From assembly GCF_013377085.1 (NCBI RefSeq), contig NZ_JACAAX010000008.1, positions 1 to 64,000 of the forward strand: a stretch of 64,000 nt of DNA, in the 5' to 3' direction. A program made the position numbers and the translations under genes. The DNA comes from Rhodoplanes sp. Its GTDB lineage: Bacteria; Pseudomonadota; Alphaproteobacteria; Rhizobiales; Xanthobacteraceae. The notes beneath the pieces were generated by a model. It did no database searches and was not told where the DNA came from. It saw only the letters and a program-made list of their open reading frames with translations. This document shows, in pieces, positions 31,222 to 40,430 of this stretch. The first letter of the stretch is position 1. Each line of letters opens with the position of its first letter.

Positions 31222-32715
31222 ATGACCGAGACCGTCGTGCCCGAGACCGTCGTCACCCGATTCGCCCCCTCGCCGACCGGCTTCCTCCATATCGGCGGGG
31301 CCCGCACGGCGCTGTTCAACTGGCTCTATGCCCGGGCCCGCGGCGGCAAGATGCTGCTGCGGATCGAGGACACCGACCGCGAACGCTCGACCGACGCGGC
31401 CATTGCCGCGATCCTGGACGGGCTCTCCTGGATCGGCCTCGATTGGGACGGCGACACCGTCTACCAGTTCTCCCGCGCCGCCCGGCACCGGGAGGTGGTG
31501 GAGACCCTGCTGGCCACCGGCGGCGCCTATCGCTGCTATGCGTCCCAGGCGGAACTGGACGCCATGCGTGAAAAGGCCAAGGCCGAGGGCCGTACCCGGC
31601 TCTACGACGGCCTATGGCGCGACCGCGACCCGGCGACGGCTCCGGCCGGCGTCAAGCCGGTGATCCGCCTGAAATCGCCGCTGACCGGCGAGACCGCGAT
31701 CGACGACCAGGTCCAGGGCCGGGTGGTGTGGCAGAACGAGAACCTCGACGACCTCGTGCTGCTGCGCTCGGACGGCAACCCGACCTACATGCTGGCCGTG
31801 GTGGTCGACGACCACGACATGGGCGTCACCCATGTGATCCGGGGCGACGACCACCTGACCAATGCGGCCCGCCAGAAACAGATCTACGACGCGCTCGGCT
31901 GGAGCGTGCCGACCTTCGCCCATATCCCGCTGATCCATGGGCCGGACGGCTCGAAGATGTCGAAACGCCACGGGGCGCTCGGCGTCGACGCCTACCGGGC
32001 GATGGGCTACCTGCCGGCGGCGATGCGCAACTACCTGGTCCGGCTCGGCTGGAGCCACGGCGACCAGGAGATTTTCTCCACCGAGGAGATGGTCGCGGCG
32101 TTCGACCTGCCGCAGATCGGCCGCTCGCCGGCGCGCTTCGACTTCGCCAAGCTGGAGAGCCTCAACGGCCATTACATCCGCTCGCTCGACGCGCCCGCTT
32201 TGCTCGCCGAGATCGAGAAGGTGCTGCCGCATGTGGCGCAGGGCGCCGAGCTGGCCGCCAAGCTGACGCCGGAGCTGCGCCAAAAGCTGCTCGCCGCCCT
32301 GCCCGGCCTGAAGGAGCGCGCCAAGACGCTGGTCGACCTGATCGAGCAGGCCCGTTTCGTCTATGCGGACCGACCGATCCCGCTCGACGACAAGGCACGC
32401 GGCCTGCTCACCCCCGACGCGCGAAAAATCCTCGCCGGGCTGGTCGAGGCGCTCGGACCGGTCGCGCCGTGGACCGCGGAAACCACCGAGGAGGCGGTGC
32501 GCCGCTTCGCCGAGGCGCGCGGCATCAAGCTCGGCGCCGCGGCGCAGCCGCTGCGGGCGGCGCTGACGGGCCGCACCACCTCGCCCGGCATCTTCGACGT
32601 GCTGGCCGCCCTCGGCCAGGCCGAGTGCCTGGCCCGGCTGACCGATCAGGCCGATCGCGGCCCGGCCGCCGGCCTCTCGCAGGGCGTCACCGCCGCCCCC
32701 ATATCCGGACTCTGA
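31222..32715 (+). CDS. gltX: Glutamyl-tRNA synthetase
   Basis: Charges tRNA-Glu. The 497-residue class I enzyme shows [18 protein letters not shown] (HIGH motif at about 23-26), [25 protein letters not shown] and the KMSKR motif in [12 protein letters not shown], followed by the all-helical anticodon-binding half. ATG 31222 ([16 protein letters not shown]) is used; it has little Shine-Dalgarno, and the upstream frame to 31144 does not look coding. gltA follows, the usual order in relatives. Confidence 0.97.
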   Translation: MTETVVPETVVTRFAPSPTGFLHIGGARTALFNWLYARARGGKMLLRIEDTDRERSTDAAIAAILDGLSWIGLDWDGDTVYQFSRAARHREVVETLLATGGAYRCYASQAELDAMREKAKAEGRTRLYDGLWRDRDPATAPAGVKPVIRLKSPLTGETAIDDQVQGRVVWQNENLDDLVLLRSDGNPTYMLAVVVDDHDMGVTHVIRGDDHLTNAARQKQIYDALGWSVPTFAHIPLIHGPDGSKMSKRHGALGVDAYRAMGYLPAAMRNYLVRLGWSHGDQEIFSTEEMVAAFDLPQIGRSPARFDFAKLESLNGHYIRSLDAPALLAEIEKVLPHVAQGAELAAKLTPELRQKLLAALPGLKERAKTLVDLIEQARFVYADRPIPLDDKARGLLTPDARKILAGLVEALGPVAPWTAETTEEAVRRFAEARGIKLGAAAQPLRAALTGRTTSPGIFDVLAALGQAECLARLTDQADRGPAAGLSQGVTAAPISGL

Positions 32716-32871
32716 GCCGCGCCCGGCCGTCGAATTTGCCGCATTTCGCGTCACCTTGCCGCACTGCATGAGATGCGGTACGCAAGTCGCGGTCGAGCGC
32801 CGAGTTACCCCGTCAACCGCGCGGCCAAAGCGAGCGGCATCGCTCGCCGACCCCTGACATCCGAGGAGCCT

Positions 32872-34179
32872 ATGGACGCTAAATCGGGCGCCAACACCAA
32901 GACCGGGACCCTCACGATCGGCAACGAGCACCACTCGTTCCCGCTCCACGAAGGGACCATCGGCCCAGATGTCCTGGACATCAGCAAGCTTTACGGCAAG
33001 GCCGGTATCTTCACCTACGATCCCGGCTTCACCTCGACCGCGAGCTGCGAGTCGAAGATCACCTATATCGACGGTGACGAAGGCGTCCTGCTCTACCGCG
33101 GCTTCCCGATCGAGCAGCTCGCCGAGCACGGCGACTTTCTCGAGACCTGCTATCTCCTGCTCTACGGCGAGCTGCCGACCGAGGCGGAGAAGCGGGATTT
33201 CGACTACCGGGTCACCCGCCACACCATGGTGCACGAGCAGATGGTGCGGTTCTATCAGGGCTTCCGCCGCGACGCCCATCCGATGGCCGTGATGGTCGGC
33301 TGCGTCGGCGCGCTGTCGGCGTTCTATCACGACTCCATCGACATCTCCGACCCGCACCAGCGGATGGTCGCCTCCATCCGGATGATCGCCAAGATGCCGA
33401 CCATGGCGGCGATGGCGTACAAGTACACGATCGGCCAGCCCTTCGTGTTCCCCAAGAACGAGCTCGACTACTCGGCCAACTTCCTGCGCATGTGCTTCTC
33501 GGTGCCGTGCGAGGAGTACAAGGTGAACCCGGTCATGGCCCGCGCCATGGACCGCATCTTCATCCTGCACGCCGATCACGAGCAGAACGCCTCGACCTCG
33601 ACGGTGCGGCTCGCCGGCTCGTCGGGCGCCAATCCTTTCGCCTGCATCGCCGCCGGCATCGCCTGCCTGTGGGGCCCGGCGCATGGCGGCGCCAACGAGG
33701 CGGCGCTCAAGATGCTGGCCGAGATAGGCAAGCCCGAGCGCATCCCGGAATTCGTGCGTCGCGCGAAAGACCCGAACGACTCGTTCCGCCTGATGGGCTT
33801 CGGCCACCGCGTCTACAAGAACTACGATCCGCGCGCGAAAATCATGCAGACGACCTGCCACAAGGTCCTGGCCGAGACGGGCGTCAACGACGACCTGCTC
33901 GAGGTGGCGATGGAGCTCGAGCGCGTGGCGCTGCACGACGAGTACTTCATCGAGAAGAAGCTCTATCCCAACATCGACTTCTATTCGGGCATCACGCTCA
34001 AGGCGATGGGCTTCCCGACCAGCATGTTCACGGTGCTGTTCGCGCTCGCCCGCACGGTCGGCTGGATCGCCCAGTGGAAGGAGATGATCGAGGATCCGAG
34101 CCAGAAGATCGGCCGTCCCCGCCAGCTCTACACCGGCGCGCCCCGGCGCGAGTACATCAATATCGACCGCCGGACCTGA
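32872..34179 (+). CDS. gltA: Citrate synthase (type II, hexameric)
   Basis: Condenses acetyl-CoA and oxaloacetate to open the citric acid cycle. The 435 residues carry the N-terminal beta domain typical of the NADH-sensitive Gram-negative type and the active-site His/Asp signature regions: [32 protein letters not shown] and [19 protein letters not shown] (32863-32868) fixes ATG 32872. A strong hairpin follows the gene. Confidence 0.98.
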   Translation: MDAKSGANTKTGTLTIGNEHHSFPLHEGTIGPDVLDISKLYGKAGIFTYDPGFTSTASCESKITYIDGDEGVLLYRGFPIEQLAEHGDFLETCYLLLYGELPTEAEKRDFDYRVTRHTMVHEQMVRFYQGFRRDAHPMAVMVGCVGALSAFYHDSIDISDPHQRMVASIRMIAKMPTMAAMAYKYTIGQPFVFPKNELDYSANFLRMCFSVPCEEYKVNPVMARAMDRIFILHADHEQNASTSTVRLAGSSGANPFACIAAGIACLWGPAHGGANEAALKMLAEIGKPERIPEFVRRAKDPNDSFRLMGFGHRVYKNYDPRAKIMQTTCHKVLAETGVNDDLLEVAMELERVALHDEYFIEKKLYPNIDFYSGITLKAMGFPTSMFTVLFALARTVGWIAQWKEMIEDPSQKIGRPRQLYTGAPRREYINIDRRT

Positions 34180-34212
34180 TTTTTCCGCGCGACACGGTTT
34201 TTGGCACGACGA

Positions 34213-34244
34213 ACGGGGCGCCCACGGCGCCCCGTTCTGCGTTT
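34213..34244 (+). terminator. Rho-independent terminator-like hairpin after gltA
   Basis: A perfect 10-bp stem ACGGGGCGCC / GGCGCCCCGT (34213-34222 and 34226-34235) with a CAC loop lies 34 bases after the gltA stop, followed by the T-containing TCTGCGTTT. The remaining 150 bases to the convergent fumarase gene show nothing I can support. Confidence 0.7.
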
Positions 34245-34395
34245 AGAGTATGCCCCGGCGAAGTGGGACCCGGTTCGCCGCCCGGGCACGTCTCCGGGCA
34301 GGCGGTCCCCGCGCGCCGACGCAGACCGACAACGGTTTTCCTGCTCCGCAACGTTCAGATGATCCGTCACACGGCAGCGGTTCGGCCAGCACACC

Positions 34396-35826
34396 TCATC
34401 GCGTGGTGCCGGGAGCAAGCGCCGGGCTCGCCATCGCCGCGGCATCCACGAGCACATCGTAGTCGGCTTCGCTGATGAAGCCGTACGACACGGCAGCCTG
34501 CCGCGGCGTCACTCCCTCGCGCATCGCGATGCGGGTGATTTCCGCGACCCGATCATAGCCGAGGACGGGGTTCAACGCGGTCGCGAGCAGAAGCGCGCTC
34601 TGGACATTCGCTGCGAGGCGGGCGTGGTCGACTTCGATCCCTGCGATGAATCGCGTCGCGAGGACTCTCGTCGCGTCGGACATCAACCGGATGGCCTGAA
34701 GCAGGTTGTAGATGAGGACGGGCTTTGCGACATTGAGCTCGAACGCGCCCGACGCACCGGCCGCCGTCACGACCGCGTGGCTGCCGATCACCTGGAACGC
34801 GGTCTGCGCCACCGCTTCCGCGATGGTCGGATTGCGCTTTCCCGGCATGATCGACGACGACAGGCCGTCGTCGAGAATCACCAGCTCGCCGAGCCCGCAA
34901 CGCGGGCCGGAACCGAGCCAGCGCAGATCGTTCGCGATCTTCAGGAGCGAAACCGCGAGCACATTGAGATGCCCGGACACCTCGACGAGGACGTCGTGCG
35001 CCCCCATGCCTTCGAACTTGCTCGGTGCCGGCCGAAACGGGAGATCGGCCAGCCGGGCCGCTTCGTCGCAGAACATCGCATCGAATCCGGGAGGCGCATT
35101 GAGGCCGGTGCCGATGGCCGTGCCGCCTTGCGGAAGCGAAAGCAGGCGCGGCCTCGTGCCGAGGAACCGCGCCGTCCCGGCTTCGATCTGGCGCGCAAAG
35201 GCATCGAACGCCTGGCCGACCGTCATCGGCACGGCATCCATCAGATGCGTCCGGCCGATCTTGACGACATCGGCGAACGCCGCCGCCTTGCCGGCGAGCG
35301 TATCGCGCAATGTCTCCAGCGCCGGCAGCAGACGATCGCGCAGCTCGATCGCCGTGGCGATCTGCATGACGGTCGGAAAGCTGTCGTTCGAGGATTGCGA
35401 CCGGTTGACGTGATCGTTCGGATGGACCGGCGACCGCGTCCCGAGGCCGTGACCGAGCAGCTCGTTGGCGCGGTTCGCGATCACCTCGTTCGCGTTCATG
35501 TTGGTCTGCGTGCCCGAGCCGGTCTGCCAGACCGGGAGCGGAAAGTGCGCGTCGAAGCGCCCCTCCCGCATCTCCGCTGCGGCCTGCGCGATGGGGTCCG
35601 CCAGCTCGGGCGCGATCTGGCCCAGCCGAAGGTTGGCGCGAACGGCAGCGAGCTTCTGCAGGCCGGTTGCGTGGATCAGGCAGGACGGGAGGCGCTCGTC
35701 GCCGATGGCGAACACCTCGAGCGCCCGCTGGGTCTGCCCGCCCCAATAGCGATCGGCAGGAATCTCGACGGTTCCGAAAGCGTCGCTTTCGAGACGGTAT
35801 CCGGGCTTTGAAGCAGGAGATGTCAT
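34396..35826 (-). CDS. fumC: Class II fumarase family protein
   Basis: Expected to hydrate fumarate to malate or act on a close analogue. The 476 residues (FumC is about 465) show all three fumarase/aspartase regions: TGSGTQTNMNANEV (about 102-115), VHPNDHVNRSQSSND (134-148) and GRTHLMDAVPMTVGQ with the Thr193-His194 pair. In the signature loop the usual GSSIMPGKVN reads SSSIMPGKRN (323-332): catalytic Ser324 and Lys330 are kept, but Gly becomes Ser and Val becomes Arg, an Arg more typical of adenylosuccinate lyase-type enzymes. ATG 35826 overlaps the TctC stop (ATGA), so it is the last gene of the lyase-TctC-fumarase operon. A housekeeping FumC elsewhere cannot be excluded. Confidence 0.88.
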   Translation of the reverse strand: MTSPASKPGYRLESDAFGTVEIPADRYWGGQTQRALEVFAIGDERLPSCLIHATGLQKLAAVRANLRLGQIAPELADPIAQAAAEMREGRFDAHFPLPVWQTGSGTQTNMNANEVIANRANELLGHGLGTRSPVHPNDHVNRSQSSNDSFPTVMQIATAIELRDRLLPALETLRDTLAGKAAAFADVVKIGRTHLMDAVPMTVGQAFDAFARQIEAGTARFLGTRPRLLSLPQGGTAIGTGLNAPPGFDAMFCDEAARLADLPFRPAPSKFEGMGAHDVLVEVSGHLNVLAVSLLKIANDLRWLGSGPRCGLGELVILDDGLSSSIMPGKRNPTIAEAVAQTAFQVIGSHAVVTAAGASGAFELNVAKPVLIYNLLQAIRLMSDATRVLATRFIAGIEVDHARLAANVQSALLLATALNPVLGYDRVAEITRIAMREGVTPRQAAVSYGFISEADYDVLVDAAAMASPALAPGTTR

Positions 35827-36803
35827 TGCGCTCCGGTGACCCCGGCTGCCTTGATGATCGGACCCCACTTGTCGATTTCGGCCTTCAGATGCGTAGCCAG
35901 CGCTTCCGGCCTGGCGCGCGCGGCCGACACCGTGTCGGCCCCCAGCTCGGCCAGGCGCGCCTTGATGGTCGGATCCTTCAGGGCATCGTTGAGAGCGGCG
36001 ACCAGCGTGTCGATCACCGGCTTCGGCGTGCCCTTCGGCGCGAACAGGCCGTACCAGACCTGATAGGTGAAGCCCGGCAGTCCCGACGCCGAGACGGTCG
36101 GAAGGTTCGGCAGAGCCTCCGCCCTTTCGCTTCCCGTGACCGCATATCCCTTGATCCCGCCGGCCTCGACATGCCGGACGACATTGACGATCTGGTCGCA
36201 CATCGCGTCGACCCTGCCGCCCATCATGTCGTTGAGGGCCGGCCCCGCGCCGCGGTAGGGCACGCTGGTGATGTCGACCCCGATCGCACTCGCGAACAAG
36301 AGCCCGCACAGATGTGCCGACGATCCGATCCCGGCGTGGGCGAAATTGACGTTCCCCCGATTGGCTTTCACATAGTCGAGGAACTGCCCGAAGCTCTCGG
36401 GCGGCAGATCCTTTCGCGCCACGAAGGCCGCCGGCAGGTCGACGACCAGACCGATCGGCTCGAAGTCCTTGATCGGGTCGTAGGGCAGCTTGGGATAAAG
36501 TGCCGGGTTGGTGGCGTGGCTCACATGAATCATGAGCAGGGTGTATCCGTCGGGCGGCGCGTTCGCGACCTTGCCGCTGCCGATCGAGCCGCCCGCACCC
36601 GACGTGTTGTCGACCACGATCTGCTGCTTGAGCGTCTGCGTCATGCCCTGCGCGACGAGGCGGGTGATCGTGTCGCCCGGCCCGCCGGCGGAGTAAGGCA
36701 TGACCATGGTGATCGGACGGTTCGGAAAGGTCTGCCCGGCTGCTGCCGGGGCCATTGCCGGCACCGCGACAAGGGCGACGACAAGGGCTCGGATGACTTT
36801 CAT
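35823..36803 (-). CDS. Bug/TctC family periplasmic binding protein in the lyase-fumarase operon
   Basis: A 326-residue solute-binding protein with a Sec signal peptide (MKVIRALVVALVAVPAMAPAAAG, cleavage near 23). Family motifs: PITMVMPYSAGGPGDTITR, NTSGAGGSIGSGKVA, PPDGYTLLMIHVSHATNP, GIGSSAHLCGLLFA, PYRGAGPALNDMMGG and LFAPKGTPKP. AGGAGG lies just upstream of ATG 36803. It sits between the lyase gene (16-base gap) and the fumarase gene (4-base overlap), so the ligand is probably the substrate of these enzymes: a di- or tricarboxylate or a succinyl derivative, by inference. No permease gene accompanies it. Confidence 0.92.
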   Translation of the reverse strand: MKVIRALVVALVAVPAMAPAAAGQTFPNRPITMVMPYSAGGPGDTITRLVAQGMTQTLKQQIVVDNTSGAGGSIGSGKVANAPPDGYTLLMIHVSHATNPALYPKLPYDPIKDFEPIGLVVDLPAAFVARKDLPPESFGQFLDYVKANRGNVNFAHAGIGSSAHLCGLLFASAIGVDITSVPYRGAGPALNDMMGGRVDAMCDQIVNVVRHVEAGGIKGYAVTGSERAEALPNLPTVSASGLPGFTYQVWYGLFAPKGTPKPVIDTLVAALNDALKDPTIKARLAELGADTVSAARARPEALATHLKAEIDKWGPIIKAAGVTGAQ

Positions 36804-36818
36804 GGCTTCCTCCTGGCG

Positions 36819-38207
36819 TCAGCGCGACGTGTTCTGCTTTTCTGAACCGCGAGATCGGCTCGCGAGGACCTGATCGACCATCTGCTCGGCGAGACCGAGG
36901 TAGTTCGCCGGGTCCGTCAGCCTGTCGATCGCCGCGCGGTCGAGGCTGCGGGCGACGTCGGGATCCCGCGCGAGAACGTCGGACAGCGTGCCGTTCCCTT
37001 CGGCGACGACGCGGCAGGCGGCGTAGACGACATCGTGCGCCCGCTGCCGCCCGAGCGCGGGGGCGAGCTGCATCATCACGGCTTCGGCGACAATCAGCCC
37101 GTCGGACAGGCGGAGGTTCCGCGCCATCCTGTCCTCGTCGACGACGAGGCCTCCCAACGCGAACTCGGCCTGGTGCAGGGCTCCCGCCGTCAGCAGGAAC
37201 GCCTCCGGAATTGCGATCCATTCCGCGTGCCACGGGCCGGTGGCGCGCTCGAAATCCTGGATCATCGCGTCGAGCATCAGCCCGGCGTGCTGGCGCACGC
37301 TCTTCGCCGCAGCGAGCATCAGCTCGGAGGAGATCGGGTTGCGCTTCTGGGGCATCGTGGACGAAGCACCGCGCCCCTGGGTGAAGGGCTCGTAGAGCTC
37401 GCCGAACTCGGTCGACGCCATGATCATGACGTCCAGCGCGATCTTGCCGAGCGAGCCGGTGATCAGGGCCAGCAGGTTGACGGTTTCGGCGAAGCCGTCG
37501 CGTGCGACATGCCAGGTCGAGACGGGAACGCCGAGACCGAGCTCGGCGCACAGCGCCTCCTGCACGGCCAGGCCCTTGTCGCCGAGCGACGCCAGGGTGC
37601 CGGCGGCGCCCCCGAAAGAACCGACCAGAACCCGTGGCTCGAGCTGCGCGATCCGCTCGGCGTGCCGGTCGAACATCGCCAGCCAGATCGCGGCCTTGTA
37701 TCCGAACGTGATCGGCAGCGCCTGCTGCAGATGCGTGCGTCCCGCCATCGGCGTTCCGCGATGGCGCCGTGCGAGGCCGGCAAGAATCTCCCGCAGCGCC
37801 TCGACGTCCTGCTCGACGATCGCCAGCGCCTCGCGCACCTGCAGGACGACGGCCGTATCCATGATGTCCTGGGTCGTCGCGCCCCAGTGAAGATAGCGGC
37901 CGGCCTCGCCGCATTGCGTCGCGAGCTGATGGACGAGCGGCAGGATCGGGTAGCCGACAAGATCCGTCTCCTTCCCCAGGAGATCGAAATCGAGTTCGTC
38001 GGCCTTCGCGAGCCGCTCGATGTCGGCGGCGGCCTCCGGCGGAATCACGCCGCACCGCGCCTCCGCCTTGGCCAAGGCGACCTCGACCTCGACATACCGG
38101 GACACGCGAGCGAAATCGGAGAAGACGTCCCGCATGGCGGGGGTGCCGAACGCGTCTCGAAACAGGATCGAGTCGAGGACGGTCGTCGAGGCGGGACGCA
38201 CGTGCAT
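36819..38207 (-). CDS. 3-carboxy-cis,cis-muconate cycloisomerase / adenylosuccinate lyase-like enzyme
   Basis: A 462-residue member of the fumarase/aspartase superfamily, closest by eye to the PcaB/PurB branch. Conserved regions: GRYLHWGATTQDIMDTAVVLQ (about 103-123), AGRTHLQQALPITFGYK with His159, and the signature loop GASSTMPQKRNP (280-291) with catalytic Ser282/283. TWHVARDGFAE resembles 3-carboxymuconate lactonising enzymes. PcaB homologues beside TctC genes often are not in protocatechuate pathways, and no pca genes lie here. Plausible reactions are release of fumarate from a succinylated amine (as in EDDS or iminodisuccinate lyases) or a muconate-type cyclisation. First gene of the operon, divergent from a GntR regulator. 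Confidence 0.85.
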   Translation of the reverse strand: MHVRPASTTVLDSILFRDAFGTPAMRDVFSDFARVSRYVEVEVALAKAEARCGVIPPEAAADIERLAKADELDFDLLGKETDLVGYPILPLVHQLATQCGEAGRYLHWGATTQDIMDTAVVLQVREALAIVEQDVEALREILAGLARRHRGTPMAGRTHLQQALPITFGYKAAIWLAMFDRHAERIAQLEPRVLVGSFGGAAGTLASLGDKGLAVQEALCAELGLGVPVSTWHVARDGFAETVNLLALITGSLGKIALDVMIMASTEFGELYEPFTQGRGASSTMPQKRNPISSELMLAAAKSVRQHAGLMLDAMIQDFERATGPWHAEWIAIPEAFLLTAGALHQAEFALGGLVVDEDRMARNLRLSDGLIVAEAVMMQLAPALGRQRAHDVVYAACRVVAEGNGTLSDVLARDPDVARSLDRAAIDRLTDPANYLGLAEQMVDQVLASRSRGSEKQNTSR

Positions 38208-38329
38208 GGTCTGGCTCGCATCACGGTCGCTGATCGGAAACGGCTCGTCGCCGGGTCGGATGGGCGGGTCGGGAAAGATTCGAGGTCGGTCCGCGCTGAC
38301 ATCGCCGCGCTGGACTGCCGGTCGGTAAA

Positions 38330-38374
38330 GTCCGTACTATTGCTTTGTCCGTACATTACTATGTACGGACAAAG
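38330..38374. promoter_or_regulatory. Perfect inverted repeat, probable operator between the lyase operon and gntR
   Basis: CTTTGTCCGTACAT (38343-38356) and its exact reverse complement (38361-38374) are separated by TACT. A third half-site GTCCGTAC lies 17 bases upstream of the first (38330-38337 against 38347-38354). It is in the divergent gap between the operon start (38207) and the regulator start (38460), the normal place for a GntR/UTRA operator controlling both directions. The regulator assignment is inference. Confidence 0.7.
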
Positions 38375-38459
38375 CGTCGACGTCAAGGCCCATCTTGACG
38401 TTTCGAGGCCGGCTGGTGTCTTGAGCCGACCGCGCCGATCTGCGCAGGAGGAACACGCC

Positions 38460-39227
38460 TTGGAAACGCGTTACGCCTATGTGGCCCGGGCGATCACGGC
38501 GGCGATCGCGGACGGCCGCCACCCCGTCGGTTCGTACCTTCCCAACGAGAACGACCTCGCGAAGCAGTTCGCGGTCAGCCGCTCGACGGTTCGCGCGGCG
38601 ATGCAGGAGCTGCAGAACTCGGGTCTGGTCAGCCGGCGAAAGAGTGCGGGAACGCGGGTCGAAGCCTTGCCGGAGGCGACCCGGGCCGGCACCTTTTCCC
38701 ACACTCTGGGTTCGGTCGAGGCCGTGCAACAATTCGGGGTCGAGACCGAACGGTGCATCCAGGATGTCACCGAGGTCGTCGCCGACGACGAGCTCGCGGC
38801 GCGCCTCGGCTGCCGTCCCGGGCAGCGCTGGCTTCGAATCTCCTTCGTGCGGCTGATCCCCGGCGACGCCTCGCAGACGCCGATCTGCTGGACCGACGTC
38901 TATATTCACGCCGCCTTCAGCGCCGCGGTGCAGGCGCGAATGGAGGGCCATGACGCCATTTTCGGCACGCTTCTCGAATCGATCTCGGGCCGTTCGATCA
39001 GCGAGATCCGTCAGTCCATCACGGCGGTCGGCATTCCGGACGATCTCGCGACGATCTTGCGTGCAAAGCCGCAAAGCCACGCGCTGGCGATCAGACGACA
39101 ATACATTCTGAGCCCCGGCATGATGGCCGAAGTGTCCCTCAGCATTCATCCTGCCGATCGATACAGCTACCAGAGCAGCATGAAGCGGCTCGATGCGAAC
39201 CCGCGTCGCGCCGAGAGCGGGCCCTGA
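38460..39227 (+). CDS. GntR family regulator with UTRA effector domain (HutC subfamily)
   Basis: A 255-residue DNA-binding regulator. The N-terminal winged helix (about 4-70) shows YAYVARAITAAIADG, GSYLPNENDLAKQFAVSRST, VRAAMQELQNSGLV and RRKSAGTRV. The C-terminal UTRA ligand domain (about 90-235) has the conserved WLRISFVRL, DVYIHAAFS and final SLSIHPADRYSYQS strands. The start is TTG 38460, decided by AGGAGGA (38446-38452) seven bases upstream; the open frame continues upstream but into the operator. It is divergent from the lyase-TctC-fumarase operon and probably represses it until an intermediate binds. The gene ends 33 bases from the convergent lpxB. Confidence 0.9.
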   Translation: METRYAYVARAITAAIADGRHPVGSYLPNENDLAKQFAVSRSTVRAAMQELQNSGLVSRRKSAGTRVEALPEATRAGTFSHTLGSVEAVQQFGVETERCIQDVTEVVADDELAARLGCRPGQRWLRISFVRLIPGDASQTPICWTDVYIHAAFSAAVQARMEGHDAIFGTLLESISGRSISEIRQSITAVGIPDDLATILRAKPQSHALAIRRQYILSPGMMAEVSLSIHPADRYSYQSSMKRLDANPRRAESGP

Positions 39228-39260
39228 TCGGCGGATGGCAATGGTGCCGCAGGCGACGGC

Positions 39261-40430
39261 CTAATTTTCCAGAGACGCCCGGCGCGACAGCGCCTCCAGC
39301 ACCACGTCGGCGGCCCGCACGCTCGGCTGCGCCGTGCCGATCTCCATCACGGCATCCAGCGCGGCGAAGGCTTTGGTCTGGCGGCGGCGCTCGGGGGTGT
39401 CGGCGAGGAGCGGCGCCAGCAATGCGGCGAGGTTTTGCGGCGTCACGTCGCGCTGGATCAGCTCGGGCATGACGTTCTGGCCGAGCACCAGGTTGGCCAA
39501 CACGATGGTCGGCACCCGGATCAGGAGCCGCGCGATCGCCTCCTCGACCGCCGGCACCTTGTAGGCGACCACGGTCGGCACGCCGGCGACGGCGAGCTCG
39601 AGCGACACGGTGCCGGAGGCGGCGAGCGCCGCGCGGGCGCAGCGGAAGGCCGCCCACTTCTCCTCCTGGTCGACGACGATGCGGGGCTGCACGGCCCAGC
39701 CGACCGTGGCCTCGCGCACCCGCGCGGCGAGATGAGGCGGCGTCGGCAGCACGGCCTCGACCGGGCCGCAGCGATCGACCAGCTCTTTCAGCGTCGCCCC
39801 GAACACGCCGCCGAGCCGGGCCAGCTCGCCGCGGCGGCTGCCCGGCAGCACCAGCACCAGCGGCGGCTCGGCGGCGCGGCGCGGCGCGTCCGCTGGGCCC
39901 GGGCGCAGCCGTGCGGCCTCCGCAGCGAGCGGGTGGCCCACATAGGTGCAGGCCGGCCCGCCGAGCTTGTCGTGCGCGGCGGGCTCGAACGGCAGCAGCG
40001 CCAGCACATGGTCGACATAGGCCCGCATGGCGCGGGCCCGGCCGGGCCGCCACGCCCACACGGACGGCGACACGTAGTCGACCACCGGCAGGTCCGGCAG
40101 TGCTTTTCGCACCCGCCGCGCCACCCGGTGGGTGAACTCCGGGCTGTCGATGATCACCAGCACGTCCGGCCGGGCCGCGACGATCATGTCGGCCGTCTCG
40201 TGAATGTGCCGCAACAGGCCCGGGAGTCGCGCCAAGATGGCGACGATGCCGACGATGGCGAGCTCGTCGATCGGAAACAGGCTTTTGAGCCCCTGCCCGG
40301 CCATGTCGGGACCGCCCAACCCGACGAACTGCGCGTCCGGCACGCGATCGCGCAGCGCCTGCATCAGGGCGCCGCCGAGCCGGTCGCCCGACGCCTCGGT
40401 CGCCACCACGGCGATGGTCGGGCCGCTCAT
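39261..40430 (-). CDS. lpxB: Lipid-A-disaccharide synthase
   Basis: Joins UDP-2,3-diacylglucosamine and lipid X in lipid A assembly at the inner membrane. The 389-residue GT19 enzyme shows VATEASGDRLGGALM, GLGGPDMAGQG, DSPEFTHRVARRVRK, VDYVSPSVWAWRPGR, FEPAAHD, VLVLPGSRRGEL and ASGTVSLELAVAGVPTVVAYK. Its ATG overlaps the lpxI stop (40427-40430), so it closes the lpxD-fabZ-lpxA-lpxI-lpxB run. Confidence 0.97.
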   Translation of the reverse strand: MSGPTIAVVATEASGDRLGGALMQALRDRVPDAQFVGLGGPDMAGQGLKSLFPIDELAIVGIVAILARLPGLLRHIHETADMIVAARPDVLVIIDSPEFTHRVARRVRKALPDLPVVDYVSPSVWAWRPGRARAMRAYVDHVLALLPFEPAAHDKLGGPACTYVGHPLAAEAARLRPGPADAPRRAAEPPLVLVLPGSRRGELARLGGVFGATLKELVDRCGPVEAVLPTPPHLAARVREATVGWAVQPRIVVDQEEKWAAFRCARAALAASGTVSLELAVAGVPTVVAYKVPAVEEAIARLLIRVPTIVLANLVLGQNVMPELIQRDVTPQNLAALLAPLLADTPERRRQTKAFAALDAVMEIGTAQPSVRAADVVLEALSRRASLEN

